The notes under the pieces are model-generated. The model was not told the DNA's origin, made no database searches, and saw nothing but the letters and a program-made list of their open reading frames with translations. A stretch of 64,000 nucleotides of DNA from Rozella allomycis CSF55. Lineage: Eukaryota; Rozellomycota. How positions within the stretch are numbered: the stretch's first letter is position 1; every line of letters starts with the position of its first letter. The translations under genes and the position numbers were made by a program. Below are positions 49,035 through 59,720 of this stretch, piece by piece. Location: the NCBI GenBank assembly GCA_000442015.1, contig KE560945.1, forward strand, positions 38,301-102,300, given 5' to 3'.

Positions 49035-49700
49035 TCATACTAAATGAATTGACTTTACAGCTTTAGAGAATAAGGAATTTTGAATGATACAATTATCTAA
49101 AGAGTATCCGCGATGATTTTTCTTCGGAGCAATATTGTTACTCGGAGTCCTTGGTTTTGGATTTGGATCATCCAGATTTGAATCCTTCCGTTTTGAAGCA
49201 CCATCTTGTTGAGACATTGAATTGAGATAAATGTTTGGCAAAGACTTCCATCTATCTTCGGGGGCATTTCGTTTTTCCAATTCAAATGATCGGCATTTTC
49301 TGTCTCCGCCATTGGTAGATTGAATCGCTTCAAATATGGCGGCATTTTTGGCCTTCAGGGCAGCGCTATGTGATTGTTTCGTACTATTTTGATTGCTAAA
49401 AGAACCGCTATTATGACCTGAAGACCTAACCATCGACGGAGTAATTGAGCCCTCGCTTTTTCCAAGCATGTGGTGTATCATTAAATAAATACTTTTCGGA
49501 TTTTCTTCAATTGGGTCCATGTAATTTTTATCTTTTGGAATGGATGAATCAGATTTTGATTCCATTAAAGACAAAACTTCATTTAGTGGAGTGTTTGGAG
49601 TAACCTTTCCAAGTTTTTTTAACGGTTGCTGTCTTGCTAACTCGTGTAAACTCTGCAGTGAAGATTTAACGCCCAGAGATTCCAAATTTGAATGGCTCAT
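49035..49700 (-). CDS. disordered protein of unknown function
   Basis: A single 221-codon frame with ATG. The protein is Ser/Asn/Lys-rich and mostly predicted unstructured (for example SSGHNSGSFSNQNS). It has a Leu-containing N-terminal segment LQSLHELARQQPLKKLGKV and a C-terminus rich in basic residues. No domain recognised. The long uninterrupted frame in an AT-rich genome with dense stops supports a real gene. It is divergent from histone H2B with about 230 nt between ATGs. Confidence 0.55.
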   Translation of the reverse strand: MSHSNLESLGVKSSLQSLHELARQQPLKKLGKVTPNTPLNEVLSLMESKSDSSIPKDKNYMDPIEENPKSIYLMIHHMLGKSEGSITPSMVRSSGHNSGSFSNQNSTKQSHSAALKAKNAAIFEAIQSTNGGDRKCRSFELEKRNAPEDRWKSLPNIYLNSMSQQDGASKRKDSNLDDPNPKPRTPSNNIAPKKNHRGYSLDNCIIQNSLFSKAVKSIHLV

Positions 49701-49930
49701 TTATGGTTGCCTAGTACCTCATTAAAATACGTGGTAGATGTTAACAAAAATGTCATATAGCCAATGTCATCAAAAGGTTATGTGATTAATAAAGACTAAT
49801 TGATTAGTTCATTTAGCTTATATAACTCAAAGATCTCAATCGACAATCATACCTTAATGAGCGAGTTAGTCTTGAACAACGATATCACCCCAAATGAGCA
49901 GGTAAGAAATAAGCTTTACGAAAAAAGCCA

Positions 49931-50488
49931 ATGCCTCCCAAACCAGAAAAAAAGGCAACAACCGGATCCAAAACCATTTCCACAACAGTACACCTAATTT
50001 CCATCATCAACTAGGGCGGCAAGTCCAAGGTAGCCAACAAAGCACCGCCTGGCTCCAGTGCCACTGAAAAGAAGACTGGTCGCAAAAAGGCCCGTCATGA
50101 AACGTATTCTTCGTACATTTACAAGGTAAGAATAGGATGATACAATTACAAGGTATGAGTAGAATAACAAGGTTACAAGGTTTTGAAGCAGGTGCATCCA
50201 GAGATTGGTATTAGTAACAAGGCCATGGCGATTATGAATTCGTTTGTGAATGACCTTTTTGAGAGAATTGCAACGGAAGCATCTCGATTGGCCATGTACA
50301 CCAAGAAGACTACCATGAGTTCGAGGGAGGTAAATGGATTATTTGCTAATGTGGCATAGATTCAAACGGCGGCGCGACTGATACTTCCTGGTGAGTTGTC
50401 AAAGCACGCGGTATCAGAGGGCACCAAGGCAGTCACCAAGTACACTGTAATTTCAATAATCTTTCATCGATCATAGGGCAGCAAGTAA
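49931..50488 (+). CDS. H2B: histone H2B
   Basis: Core histone. Five exons (introns 49988-50014, 27 nt; 50126-50191, 66 nt; 50330-50359 and 50447-50476, 30 nt) encode 134 residues. A Lys-rich tail with [14 protein letters not shown] is followed by [68 protein letters not shown] and [14 protein letters not shown]. The last exon has only three codons and a stop. A four-intron histone gene with a 66-nt second intron is unusual here, where 26-31 nt is the rule. No partner H2A gene lies nearby. Confidence 0.96.
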
Positions 50489-50548
50489 CCTTCATGATCA
50501 AAGCAATATCAATAAACTCCAGTTCGATTTATTTTTGAAATTTCTGAA

Positions 50549-53500
50549 ATGCATCTAAACCTTCAGAAACCCGAATCCTTATTTACGCAGCTGGAGACAC
50601 TTTGTGCAGTTTTAGAAAAGGCGGAGCAGATGGATTCAACAGAATCGAGTGTGAGTGTGAGTGATTTCGACGAGCCGTTGACTATGAAGCGTTTGACATC
50701 ACTGTGCCACCAGTGCCTGTCTATTATGCGGCAGACGGATGCGGGATGCCGTGTGTTGGCTGGATGTTGTGTTTGCGAGATGCTGAGAATCACTGCGCCG
50801 AATGCGCCGCTGAGCAGCCGGCAGTTGAAGGAGTATTTTGGGCTTTGTTTGGAGGAGCTGAGGAGGCTTGTCAAGGAGAGAGGGAATGTAAAAGAGAAGG
50901 AGGGGAGAGAGAGAAGAGAGAAGAGACATTCGAGGGAGGTTGATGATGGGCTTTGGGAGAAGAGGTNGGCTGTGGGAGAAGAGGTTTTCGCTGTTGGAGG
51001 GGCTTGATGAGATTGGTAAGGGATGAGTTGATACTTGATAGGTGGGTTTACGTTGTTGGCGTCGTTGCAGGATGAAGATTTGGTGAATGAGTGTTTTGGA
51101 ATGGCGTTTGAAGTGTGTGCGGGGTAAGATGCGTGTGTATTGAAGAATAGGAATCAGGGATCGTTGAATATGAAGACTTGTTTGATGGAGAGTTTGAACC
51201 AGGTGGTTGATGGAGTTGATATGTTGAATGTTCGAGTTGGCGAGATAATGTTTGCTTGTTTGACGAGAGGAAATAGAGAGCGGATGACGTATCAGTTGGC
51301 GGGGGATATTTTGAGGTTGAATCATTTGAAGTTTCAGAATCTTGTTTTTGAATATTTTATGCAACAGTTGAATGAAGAAGATGAAGAAAAGGAAAAGAAG
51401 AAGAAGAATTTGAAAAAGATTGAAGGGATTCATTTGCTTTTGATTGAATTGATAAGAATTAGTGATGAATTGATAATGGCTGTTGTTCCACATTTAATGG
51501 AAGAGATTAACGTAAGATTTAGATATTTTAAAGAAAAGGATGAAGATGATGATATAAGAATGATTTCTTGTAGAATAATTGGAAGATTATTTTCAGAAGA
51601 ATTTGGATCTCCGTTATTTTCTAAATGTGAAGATCTATGGCTTAGATGGCTTGATAGATCTAAAGATAAAAATATTTCAATTAGAATGGAGTGGGTAGAG
51701 AATGCGATTCAAATGTATAAAAATCATGGCTATTTGGGTGCCAAAGTAGATTCAAGGGTTAGCCAGTTGATTAATGATTGCGAAGAAAAGGTTAGAAAGA
51801 GGGCTATTGAGTGTGTTGGGAATTTAAGATGGCCGAATAGTTTGAATATTGGAGATGAAGTTATTGAAGCGTTAATTTTAAGACTAAGAGATAGAAAAAG
51901 CAATGTGAGAATTGAAGCAGCTAAATCAGCAGGCAAATTATTCAAAGGACAAGAAGATGGGTAATTTGAAATGAATAAAATGATTTAGGAGTGAAAAGTT
52001 TAAAAAGATTGTGCAAGGGATATTTGAAACATTTGCGACGTCAGATGAGAGTGTAGCTAAACAATTTAGTAGTTTGATTAATATAACATTGTTTGATATT
52101 CCAAATGAGCAACAAATGATTGAAATTAGTCAAGATAAAATTTCTAGTAAAAGAAATAGATCCCTTGTAGATCAATGGTCGAGTATTATTGAAGCTATGG
52201 AAGATTTTAGCTGTTTAAGGGTTTATTTGTCTAGATTTAAAAGAGATTATCAAATATTGTGGCAAATTTTAAGTCAAACTGATTATGAAAAGGAAGAAGG
52301 TATTGAAAAAGTAGATGAAGATGAAAAGATAGATGAAGATGAAAATGAAAAAGAAAATGATCTAGCACAGTCTAAGCCACAAGATCTGAATAATTCTAAA
52401 AATAGNCTAAATAATTCTAAAAATAGATTGATAAATTTATTTAGCAAAGAATTTAATAATCCAGAAAGGATTGAAAAAAGTTTGATGAAATTGATTAAAG
52501 AAAAAGATTTGAGAATACTTTTGAATCCCGAGCAGCCATTGAGAAGGATAATGAAGAAGAGAGAAGAGATGATTGAGAGAATAAAAGATGAATATCAAAT
52601 AGAAATAATTAATAGAATGAGTTTAATAACGTTGCATCCACAAACGTTAAATTTATTATTTAAAAAGAATGAAAATTTAAATTTCTTTTTAATTGTAGCA
52701 AAAGAAATTCCAAACTTTTTAAATGTTGAATTGTTTATGGATTTTAAGTTTATTGACATTTTGGCTTGTTTTCCTGTTATTCCTTTTAATGAAAACTTTT
52801 CCAATCTTTGTTATTCAAGAATTAAAGATGACATAAGAAGAGTTGAAATTGAAGTTGAAACAGCTAAAGAAGACATCAAAGAAGATGAAAATATTCGTAA
52901 TGCAAAATTAGTTAAAAAGATGACTTTGGTTTTGATTAGAATGAATGATTCCAGAATAAATGAAATATTTCAAGATTGTTTAAATAATCTAAATAGTAAA
53001 AATCTCAATCTATTAATCGTTTTAAAAACAATCATAAAAAGTTTTAAATTTATTAAAAATGTAGATTATGAAATGACAAATTTAATAAAAACTTCAAATG
53101 ATCTTCAAATTAATCTACAAATAATAAAAATTCTTGTTTACAATTTAATAAATTCAAAAAGAAATAGATCTGATGCTCAGCCACTGATCTCTATAATTTC
53201 TCCAATTCTTTCTTCTTCAAATTCAAACAAAGAATTTCAATCTTTTCAATTTAAAGTGGCTAAGCAATATCTAAAATTAGAAAAAATTCAATCTTTTCAA
53301 TCTCTAATCAAATTCAAACATTTCTCAAATCTTTGTTATTCTTCTCAAAATGAAAACTTTTTTGTTCTAATTTCTGCCCTGGTCAAATCTAGATTAATTT
53401 CTCCACATTACATCTCACTTTTATTTCTATACGCAACTGATAAAGATTTGTCTAAAAGAGTATCAACTTTAAAATACTTCAATTAGGTCTTTTCATTTAT

Positions 53501-53950
53501 AAAAAGGTTGGATTCTCTTAAAGATAAAATGGCACTTTATTTATGTGTTTTAATTCATTTGTTATCCCAAAATTCAGAATTAAATTTTCAAAATCTTCAA
53601 AAGTAAATCTTTTCAAATCTATTCATAGAATATCTCTCTTTTACATTGATTTAATCATGGATGCTTCTAATTGCAATTTTCTATTTGAAATGTGCAACCA
53701 AATAAAGAAATCAAGAGATAAATTAAATCCTGATTCCACAAATTGTTACATTATAGCCGAAATGTTTCAATTAAACATTAGAAAGAAAGCAAATGCTTTG
53801 GGTTTTGGTGTTCACGCTTACACGCTCCCCGTTAAACTACCAAATTCAATGTTCATCCCAATTGAAGATGAAAGAGTCGCTAAAAAAGTATTTCTTTTCT
53901 TTCATTCTCACTTAGAATTTATTAACCCGCTTTTTGCCCGAAGACTTTGA
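50549..53950 (+). CDS. PDS5: cohesin regulator PDS5
   Basis: HEAT-repeat scaffold that binds cohesin and controls sister-chromatid cohesion. Six exons (introns 51016-51041, 51124-51150, 51961-51988, 53460-53486 and 53603-53628; 26-28 nt), about 1,070 residues. The blocks CRVLAGCCVCEMLRITAPNA, ISCRIIGRLFSEEFGS, NISIRMEWVENAIQ and EEKVRKRAIECVGNL are typical PDS5, as is the end CNQIKKSRDKLNPDS followed by VKLPNSMFIP. Ns at 50967 and 52406 are scaffold joins flanked by repeated ends; the first shifts the frame artificially. A GAAATTTC element ends 4 nt before the ATG. Confidence 0.92.
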
Positions 53951-54024
53951 AAAGAAAAAGAAATTCAAAAAAGATGATAAAGAAAATCAATTTTCAAATT
54001 AAATGCATTTAAATAAACATGTCT

Positions 54025-54801
54025 CTATTTATTATGCAACTTATTTTCAATATACTTTATAGTCCTTTCAAATGCAACACTCGCTGCCTTTTCATCATAC
54101 TTGGGCCCGCAATGATTCATAAAAGCATGCTTCGCTTCATACCTCCACATCTCAAAATCTTTCCCACAGTCTCTCATTTCCTTTTCCAGCAAATCAGCAC
54201 TCTCCCTGCACGAAAACCCCTTACACTCATCCAAATTCCCGAAATGCAGCTGCATTGGCACCCTAATCTTCTGCGGCGCCGCAAACTCCTTATCAGGAAT
54301 CCCATAAAAACAAATCCCACAATCAATCCCACCAACATGCACACAAGACGTAATCGTCAACGCACCACCCATACAGAACCCAACAACGGCAATCTTTTCA
54401 CAACCATTTTCCTTTAGATAATCGACAGCCGCCTGGATATCCTGAACAGCGCTCTGCCAGTCAAGATTGGACATCAAGTGGCTAGCCTCGTCTTCGTGAA
54501 ATGCAACCTGGCCGCGGTATCTACATGAAAAATGGTCACAAATGGTTACAGGTCTGGAACTAGAACGAGCATTGGAGAAGCAGCAGCGAATTTTTCGGCT
54601 GTTTGCTTGATCTGGTCGTTCACGCCCCACCATTCTTGGATAACTGCATTGATTGGATAGTACTTTGTTACCGATGAGACCTGTTTTGGAACCTTGGCCG
54701 GTCATGTAGCCTGGGCAGCCGTTGGAGAAGGTTACTTTTTGCATTGCGAATTTTCGCAATTTTGGGCTACATAGGTTTGTCGAATTGGGAGTTTGGAACA
54801 T
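54025..54801 (-). CDS. dienelactone hydrolase family protein
   Basis: Alpha/beta-hydrolase of the carboxymethylenebutenolidase type. Three exons (introns 54644-54671, 28 nt; 54521-54549, 29 nt) give 239 residues. After splicing the family order appears: VIQEWWGVNDQIKQTAEKFA, VLVPDLYRGQV, nucleophile elbow VGFCMGGAL (Cys), then FGNLDE with the Asp and KHAFMNH with the His of the triad. The start at 54801 gives an 18-residue leader before a second Met (MQKVTFSNG) that is also possible. The gene is convergent with PDS5, 74 nt apart. The natural substrate is unknown. Confidence 0.9.
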   Translation of the reverse strand: MFQTPNSTNLCSPKLRKFAMQKVTFSNGCPGYMTGQGSKTGLIGNKVLSNQCSYPRMVGRERPDQANSRKIRCCFSNARSSSRPVTICDHFSCRYRGQVAFHEDEASHLMSNLDWQSAVQDIQAAVDYLKENGCEKIAVVGFCMGGALTITSCVHVGGIDCGICFYGIPDKEFAAPQKIRVPMQLHFGNLDECKGFSCRESADLLEKEMRDCGKDFEMWRYEAKHAFMNHCGPKYDEKAASVAFERTIKYIENKLHNK

Positions 54802-55582
54802 TAGAAAAGAATAAAAAAATAATGAGATATCTTTTCGCAGTGTATTGATGATTAATTGCCGAATGATAAAGTAAAAAATGGAAAAGTACTCCCGGTTTTA
54901 TTGTTTGACTTTTACCAGGGCTATCCAAATTCCATTTCTGAAATTTCCAAACGACGGGTATAAAAAAATTGAGCCTGGTCCAACACCCCTGAAAAAATAT
55001 TTGTAAGTATCTCTCATTGTTTTTTTGTTGGCTATGATTATAATATCTCGGTTTGTATGAATTTATGATTACAATACATGCACCACCGTATGAGCCTTTA
55101 TTTACTATATTTTATTTCTTTTATGAACAACTCTAATTTCTAGGAGGTATTTCTTTGTCACTTTTCTTCTGTTTCAAGTGATGTTATTATAATGTTCGTG
55201 TTTCACATGAACCACAATGATTAAAATTACATTTCTGATCTTCTATGTTTTTGTCCTTTTATTGATTAACAGAATCTAATCTTAGGTATGTTAAGAGATA
55301 GTTTTGCTTTTTGGTTTGCTTGTGATGAGAATAGCTAATCCATTCACTGACCTTTTTGTGACTCATTTTTCTTGTCTATTTGCAAGAGTTCTTCTTGTGA
55401 ACTGATTGGTTGATGGTGATCAAAAGGAGAAAGAAGATTGCTACCTGCTGACATCATGCGATTTATTAATGTTCTTTTAATGAACAAATCTAATATTAGA
55501 TTCCTCATAAATAAACAACTGTTTAATGGAAATTTTAAAAATAATTCATTTTTCAATTATAAAGATTAATGGTGTTTATTAA
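54802..55582. other. 0.8-kb intergenic region
   Basis: Mostly AT-rich. A CCAGGG word sits at 54916. A minus-strand frame at 55344-55556 (70 codons, with SAGSNLLSPFDHHQPISSQE) could be a 3' exon of the upstream DnaJ gene or a tiny gene, but no splice link convinced me. No RNA gene or repeat seen. Confidence 0.3.
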
Positions 55583-56575
55583 TCAGTTTGATGCCAACCT
55601 ACTTCTTACCTTCTCGTTGATTGAAGTTTGCATTTTTCCATAGTTTGAATCTATTTGCATCAACTTTGAATCAACAAATTTCTTTTGGGCCTTGTTCAAT
55701 AAAACGTCTTGCAACGCCTTTTGTTTCTCAAATGGCTCTAAATCCTTTTGTAAAATATTTTCGCTTGTTTTCGAAACACACAAGATGGTATTCTGCAAAA
55801 TACTTAACTTTGTGGTCAACTGGGTAGCATCATTAACAAATATTAAGGGTCCCAATAAACTCAATGCGATTGACAAGTTTACGTACAAGTGATGTATAAT
55901 TTTCAAAAATTCTGATGTTGTCAATGAAGGAAAGTAAAGTTTCACCCAATCTATATTGGCTGCACCCGCAATAATAGCGCCTTCAAAAGTAACCATGAAT
56001 CCAAACATTACGAATCTCCAAAATTGAACGCCGTGATCACTGCCTATCAATTTGTAAAGAACCAGTAACACTAATATGCTCCCATTAAAGACAAGATAAG
56101 AAGAAAATCCAGAAGACAGGTAATCTCTGTATGAAATACATTGTGTACAATCCGCAAAAATCTGCGACCCAAACATATCGTATACGTTTCTTTTAACATC
56201 GTCCATTAAAACTTCATACATGCTTCTATATTTTAAAAAAATTTTGGCTGCTTCCTCTGATGGATTCTTATCGGGGTGATACAGAATAGACAATCTTTTG
56301 AACCTCGATTTTAATCCGTTGGGAACTTGATCAGGTGTCACGTCAAATGCTTTGTAATAATTTTGAGGTATTTCCATTATTGAAGAAACTAGAGTATATG
56401 TTAGATATATAACAATTATCGCAATGTAGATTCTACGCCGATGATCCTGATACCTTTTGGAATCTGGATTCGGCGCACGAATAAACACGTATAGAATTTT
56501 CTGAAAGAAAGATGTTGCTAGATTAGGGACGAAAAACCAAAAAAATATGTTTGCAAACGCTGACGTGTCATCCAT
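55583..56575 (-). CDS. fungal membrane-anchored DnaJ protein
   Basis: J-domain cochaperone in an endomembrane, probably the ER. 330 residues in one exon. An N-terminal hydrophobic hairpin (ANIFFWFFVPNLATSFFQ, then YIAIIVIYLTYTLVSS) flanks the conserved HRRRIY motif. The J domain has YYKAFDV, the HPD tripeptide at residues 100-102 (YHPDKNPS) and later DCTQCISYRDYLSSG. Several further membrane helices and a helical tail follow. This layout, with CxxxRDYxxxG after the J domain, is typical of a fungal membrane DnaJ family. The frame ends at VRSRLASN; a donor-like GTAAGA at this point leaves open a small 3' exon. A GAAATTTT element lies about 11 nt upstream of the ATG. Confidence 0.85.
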   Translation of the reverse strand: MDDTSAFANIFFWFFVPNLATSFFQKILYVFIRAPNPDSKRYQDHRRRIYIAIIVIYLTYTLVSSIMEIPQNYYKAFDVTPDQVPNGLKSRFKRLSILYHPDKNPSEEAAKIFLKYRSMYEVLMDDVKRNVYDMFGSQIFADCTQCISYRDYLSSGFSSYLVFNGSILVLLVLYKLIGSDHGVQFWRFVMFGFMVTFEGAIIAGAANIDWVKLYFPSLTTSEFLKIIHHLYVNLSIALSLLGPLIFVNDATQLTTKLSILQNTILCVSKTSENILQKDLEPFEKQKALQDVLLNKAQKKFVDSKLMQIDSNYGKMQTSINEKVRSRLASN

Positions 56576-56725
56576 CTTGCTTTTAGAAATTTTCTAAAGC
56601 TTCAAGCTTCAGAATGATAGGCATCAAAAATATAACTTAAAAATAAAAGTGATTTAGAGATTTAAATTTTAAAATGTCTCTTTTTACTTTACATTTTTGA
56701 TAGTGTATGTGCGAAACAAATTTAT

Positions 56726-57234
56726 TTAAATGAAACCAATCTTGCTAGCGACTTCAAGAGCGTTAGAATCAGCAGTTAATTTAACGAAAGCCTTCTTTTG
56801 TCCATCTGGTCTGATCAAAGTATTAATACGAGCAGCTTGAACGTCATAAAGCTTCTTGACAGCATCTCTAATTTGTCTCTTGTTAGCGCGAACATCACAA
56901 ACGAAAACCAAAGTTCTTTCGTTTTCAATCATTTGCATAGCGGTTTCAGTAGTCAATGGAAATTTGACAATAGTGTAAGCATCAAATTTTGCTTGACGTG
57001 TAACAGCACGACGTAAATATTTTGGTGTACGTGGGAGACGAAGAGTCTTTGGACGGAAAAAGTGGGTCTTGGTGCGGATTTTCTTCTTTTCGTGAGAATT
57101 TGTACCCTTGACCACAGCCTTGCGTGCTTCTTTAGCTTGTTTGACTAGAAATTAGAATGTGTCTAAGAAAATAATGATTTAGATTAATTTTTAAATAAAA
57201 CGAATAGGATCGAGTGTTTACCTTGCTTGGACAT
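56726..57234 (-). CDS. RPL25: ribosomal protein uL23 (RPL23A/RPL25)
   Basis: Large-subunit protein at the polypeptide exit, docking site for SRP. Two exons: 13 nt encoding MSKQ plus one base, then 419 nt after a 77-nt intron (57145-57221), giving 143 residues. Diagnostic blocks: [56 protein letters not shown] and [18 protein letters not shown]. The intron after the fourth codon is the longest placed in the window. Upstream, CCCTGGTCTG ends 6 nt before the ATG. Confidence 0.97.
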
Positions 57235-57526
57235 TTTTTTCAGACCAGGGCCTTTTCCGAAATTTTATAAAAATTCAAAAGTGAGGATTAAACGTAAGTA
57301 AAATAAAGAAACACTTTGACGCAGCTATTTTTATAACTGTAAGCAACTCTTTTTAGTTTTTTACGGATCACAAAATTACTAATTCCTTACGCAAATATAG
57401 GACTCATTAAGTCAAACAAATACACAGATAACTTGATAAGCTTCATTCAACAGTCATATGTTAGAATATCTGAATCGCTCTGCTCGTTTAATTCATAAAA
57501 GGAAATCCAACCCTGGCTCAATTTAA
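57235..57526. promoter_or_regulatory. divergent promoter region of uL23 and mitochondrial EF-Tu, with paired CCCTGG boxes
   Basis: 292 nt between two ATGs. At each end a CCCTGG word faces its gene: CCCTGGTCTG (57241-57250, read on the minus strand) 6 nt before the uL23 ATG, and CCCTGGCTC (57511-57519) 7 nt before the EF-Tu ATG. A third copy, CCCTGGTCT, precedes WDR3 at about 25546-25554. A regulatory role is inferred from position only. Confidence 0.4.
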
Positions 57527-58941
57527 ATGTTCGCCATTACAATATTGCGCACGCCTTCTCGATTGCAAGTAAAATTAATACATGTGAAAAATAAAGTCAC
57601 GCCTTCCAAGATTAGCTATATTCACGCGAGGTTTTGCTGAAGGTAAATTTGTGCGTACAAAACCTCATGTTAACATTGGAACTATAGGCCATGTTGATCA
57701 TGGAAAAACAACGCTTACTGCTGCCATTACAAAAGGTATAACATGAATGTAGTTAAAAAAAGTGTTATCTGAAAGAATGAAAAACAGCAATATAAAATTC
57801 CGTGACTATAAAGACATTGACAATGCACCTGAAGAAAGAAATAGAGGTATCACAATCAATGCGGCAAACGTTGAATATGAAACTGAGAATCGTCATTATG
57901 GTCATGTGGATTGTACATATAAATTGTACTTTGAAAATAGGTCCTGGACACGCTGATTATGTCAAAAATATGATTTCTGGGGCCGCTACGATGGATGGAG
58001 CAATACTTGTTGTTGCAGCAACTGACGGAGCGATGCCTCAAACTCGAGAACATTTATTATTAGCGAAACAGATTGGAATAAAAAACATAGTTGTGTTTAT
58101 CAATAAAGCTGACATGATTGATGATCCTGAAATGATTGATCTAGTGAAAATGGAGTTGCAAGATTTGTTGGGTGAATTTGGCTACAATGGCGAAACCACA
58201 CCAATGATTCCAGGTATAAAGTAGGTTAAATAGTAAAAGGCTCTGCTCTTTGTGCTCTAGAAGGCAAAAATAAAGAACTTGGAGAAAATGCTATAATTGA
58301 ATTAATGAAAATGGTAGACGAAACAATTCCACTTCCAGAGCGTCAAATTGATAAACCATTTTTATTACCAATCGAAAACACATTTTCTATTCCTGGAAGA
58401 GGAACGGTTGTTAGTGGAAGAGTTGAACGTGGAACTTTGAGCAGAGGAGAAGAAGTTGAAATTGTTGGTTATGGGAAACGACAAAAGGCTGTAGCATCAG
58501 GAATAGAAATGTTCCAGTAATTTATTAACATTACTAATTTGTAGCAAAGAACTCGATAAATCAGAGGCAGGAGACATTATGGGCGCTTTACTAAGAGGAG
58601 TGAAAAGAGAAGATTTGAAACGCGGTATGGTTCTCGCTAAACCTGGAAGTATTAATCCCTGTTCAAAATTTGAATGCCAAGTCTACGTTCTATCGAAAGA
58701 AGAAGGTGGAAGGCACACTCCATTCACAAACAGTTACGCCCCACAATTTTACATCCGCACAGGTGTTGTAACTGGCAAAGTAACTCTTCCTGCGGGAAAA
58801 GAAATGATTATGCCTGGTGATCACACGGATTTAACAACTGAATTAATCACTGACGTTGCTTTGGACGAAGGACTACGCTTCACAATAAGAGATGCTGGTA
58901 AAACAATAGGTACTGGGGTAATAACAAAAATAATTAAATAA
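57527..58941 (+). CDS. TUFM: mitochondrial translation elongation factor Tu
   Basis: GTPase delivering aminoacyl-tRNA to mitochondrial ribosomes. Six exons (introns 57569-57596, 57736-57762, 57913-57940, 58214-58239 and 58517-58544; 26-28 nt) give 425 residues. About 35 N-terminal residues rich in Arg ([14 protein letters not shown], then [16 protein letters not shown]) form a mitochondrial presequence. GTPase motifs: [20 protein letters not shown] (joined across intron 3), NKADM and GSAL. Domain 2/3 blocks include [16 protein letters not shown] and [13 protein letters not shown]. The closest pattern is bacterial-type EF-Tu, which fits mitochondrial origin. Confidence 0.96.
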
Positions 58942-59213
58942 ATGCTGTTATATTCTATTTCTAATACATATTTTAAGAATTGTTGAAGAAAAGGCGGTTA
59001 AAAATTATCGTAAACTTTACTTTTGAGCGAACGTAAATAAATACATGGGTATTGAAAAAACTCGTGAAATTAGTTATTCCATTTCGCAAAGATCTTATAC
59101 AAGATTTTAATGTTAAAGCAGGGTTCGACGGTTAAACCAGGTTCTTGTGAAGTGGATATTTGTCTGCAAACTGGTATTCAGTAAAATAGTTGAATTTGAT
59201 TTCAACGGCTAGA

Positions 59214-59490
59214 AATTTTGTCTCACTTAAGGCTTAATGATTTACGAGAATATCACGCTGGCTTCGTTCACTTTGCTTCAACTTTATTCTTCATCAAGAT
59301 CCTAAATTAATCTGTTCATGGAAATGCCCATATGTCATTCAATATCTAATCGGCAAAATATTAAATATAGATATGTGCTTGAATATACTTGATAGCACGG
59401 AGTCACGGACCATACAGAAAGATTCGTTTGTTTTCTCTAAAATTCAAAGCATCTTCTCAAAAATCTGTTAACTTTGCCAACTTCAAAGAT
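59214..59490 (+). pseudogene. decayed copy of the F-box/ankyrin gene 5' end
   Basis: Closely matches 61742-62020 of the intact gene at 61703: the stretches AATATCACGCTGGCTTCGTT, CATGGAAATGCCCATATGTC and AATATAGATATGTGCTTG are shared. It has deletions (for example 14 bases after TTAATGATTTA and 15 bases in the ATCTAATC...GGCAAAAT part), lacks the ATG and changes frame. The upstream 59010-59213 also resembles 61385-61630, so a whole promoter-plus-N-terminus segment was duplicated and then decayed. Nothing ankyrin-like follows; the next gene starts 230 nt later. Confidence 0.8.
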
Positions 59491-59720
59491 CATTGAATAT
59501 AAATGAATTAATGAAGAATTCATAGCATTTTGTTTTATTACTTCAAAATGAGCCAATAATGCCCTTGTGTTGGTTTAATCTAGGCAGAACTTATCGAATC
59601 CAAAAAAATATTTGGATACGTTCATTTAATTGAAAAGGATGAAAGTATAGAATTGTTGTACGCTCAGCCACAGACAGAGAGGTTCTCAGGTTTAATTCTT
59701 TGACACAGCCACTTTAGAAA

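Noticed and set aside
49803-49985. Short frame upstream of and overlapping the H2B start
   Set aside because: It overlaps the histone start in another phase and ends in its intron; likely 5' leader, possibly a uORF, not a gene.
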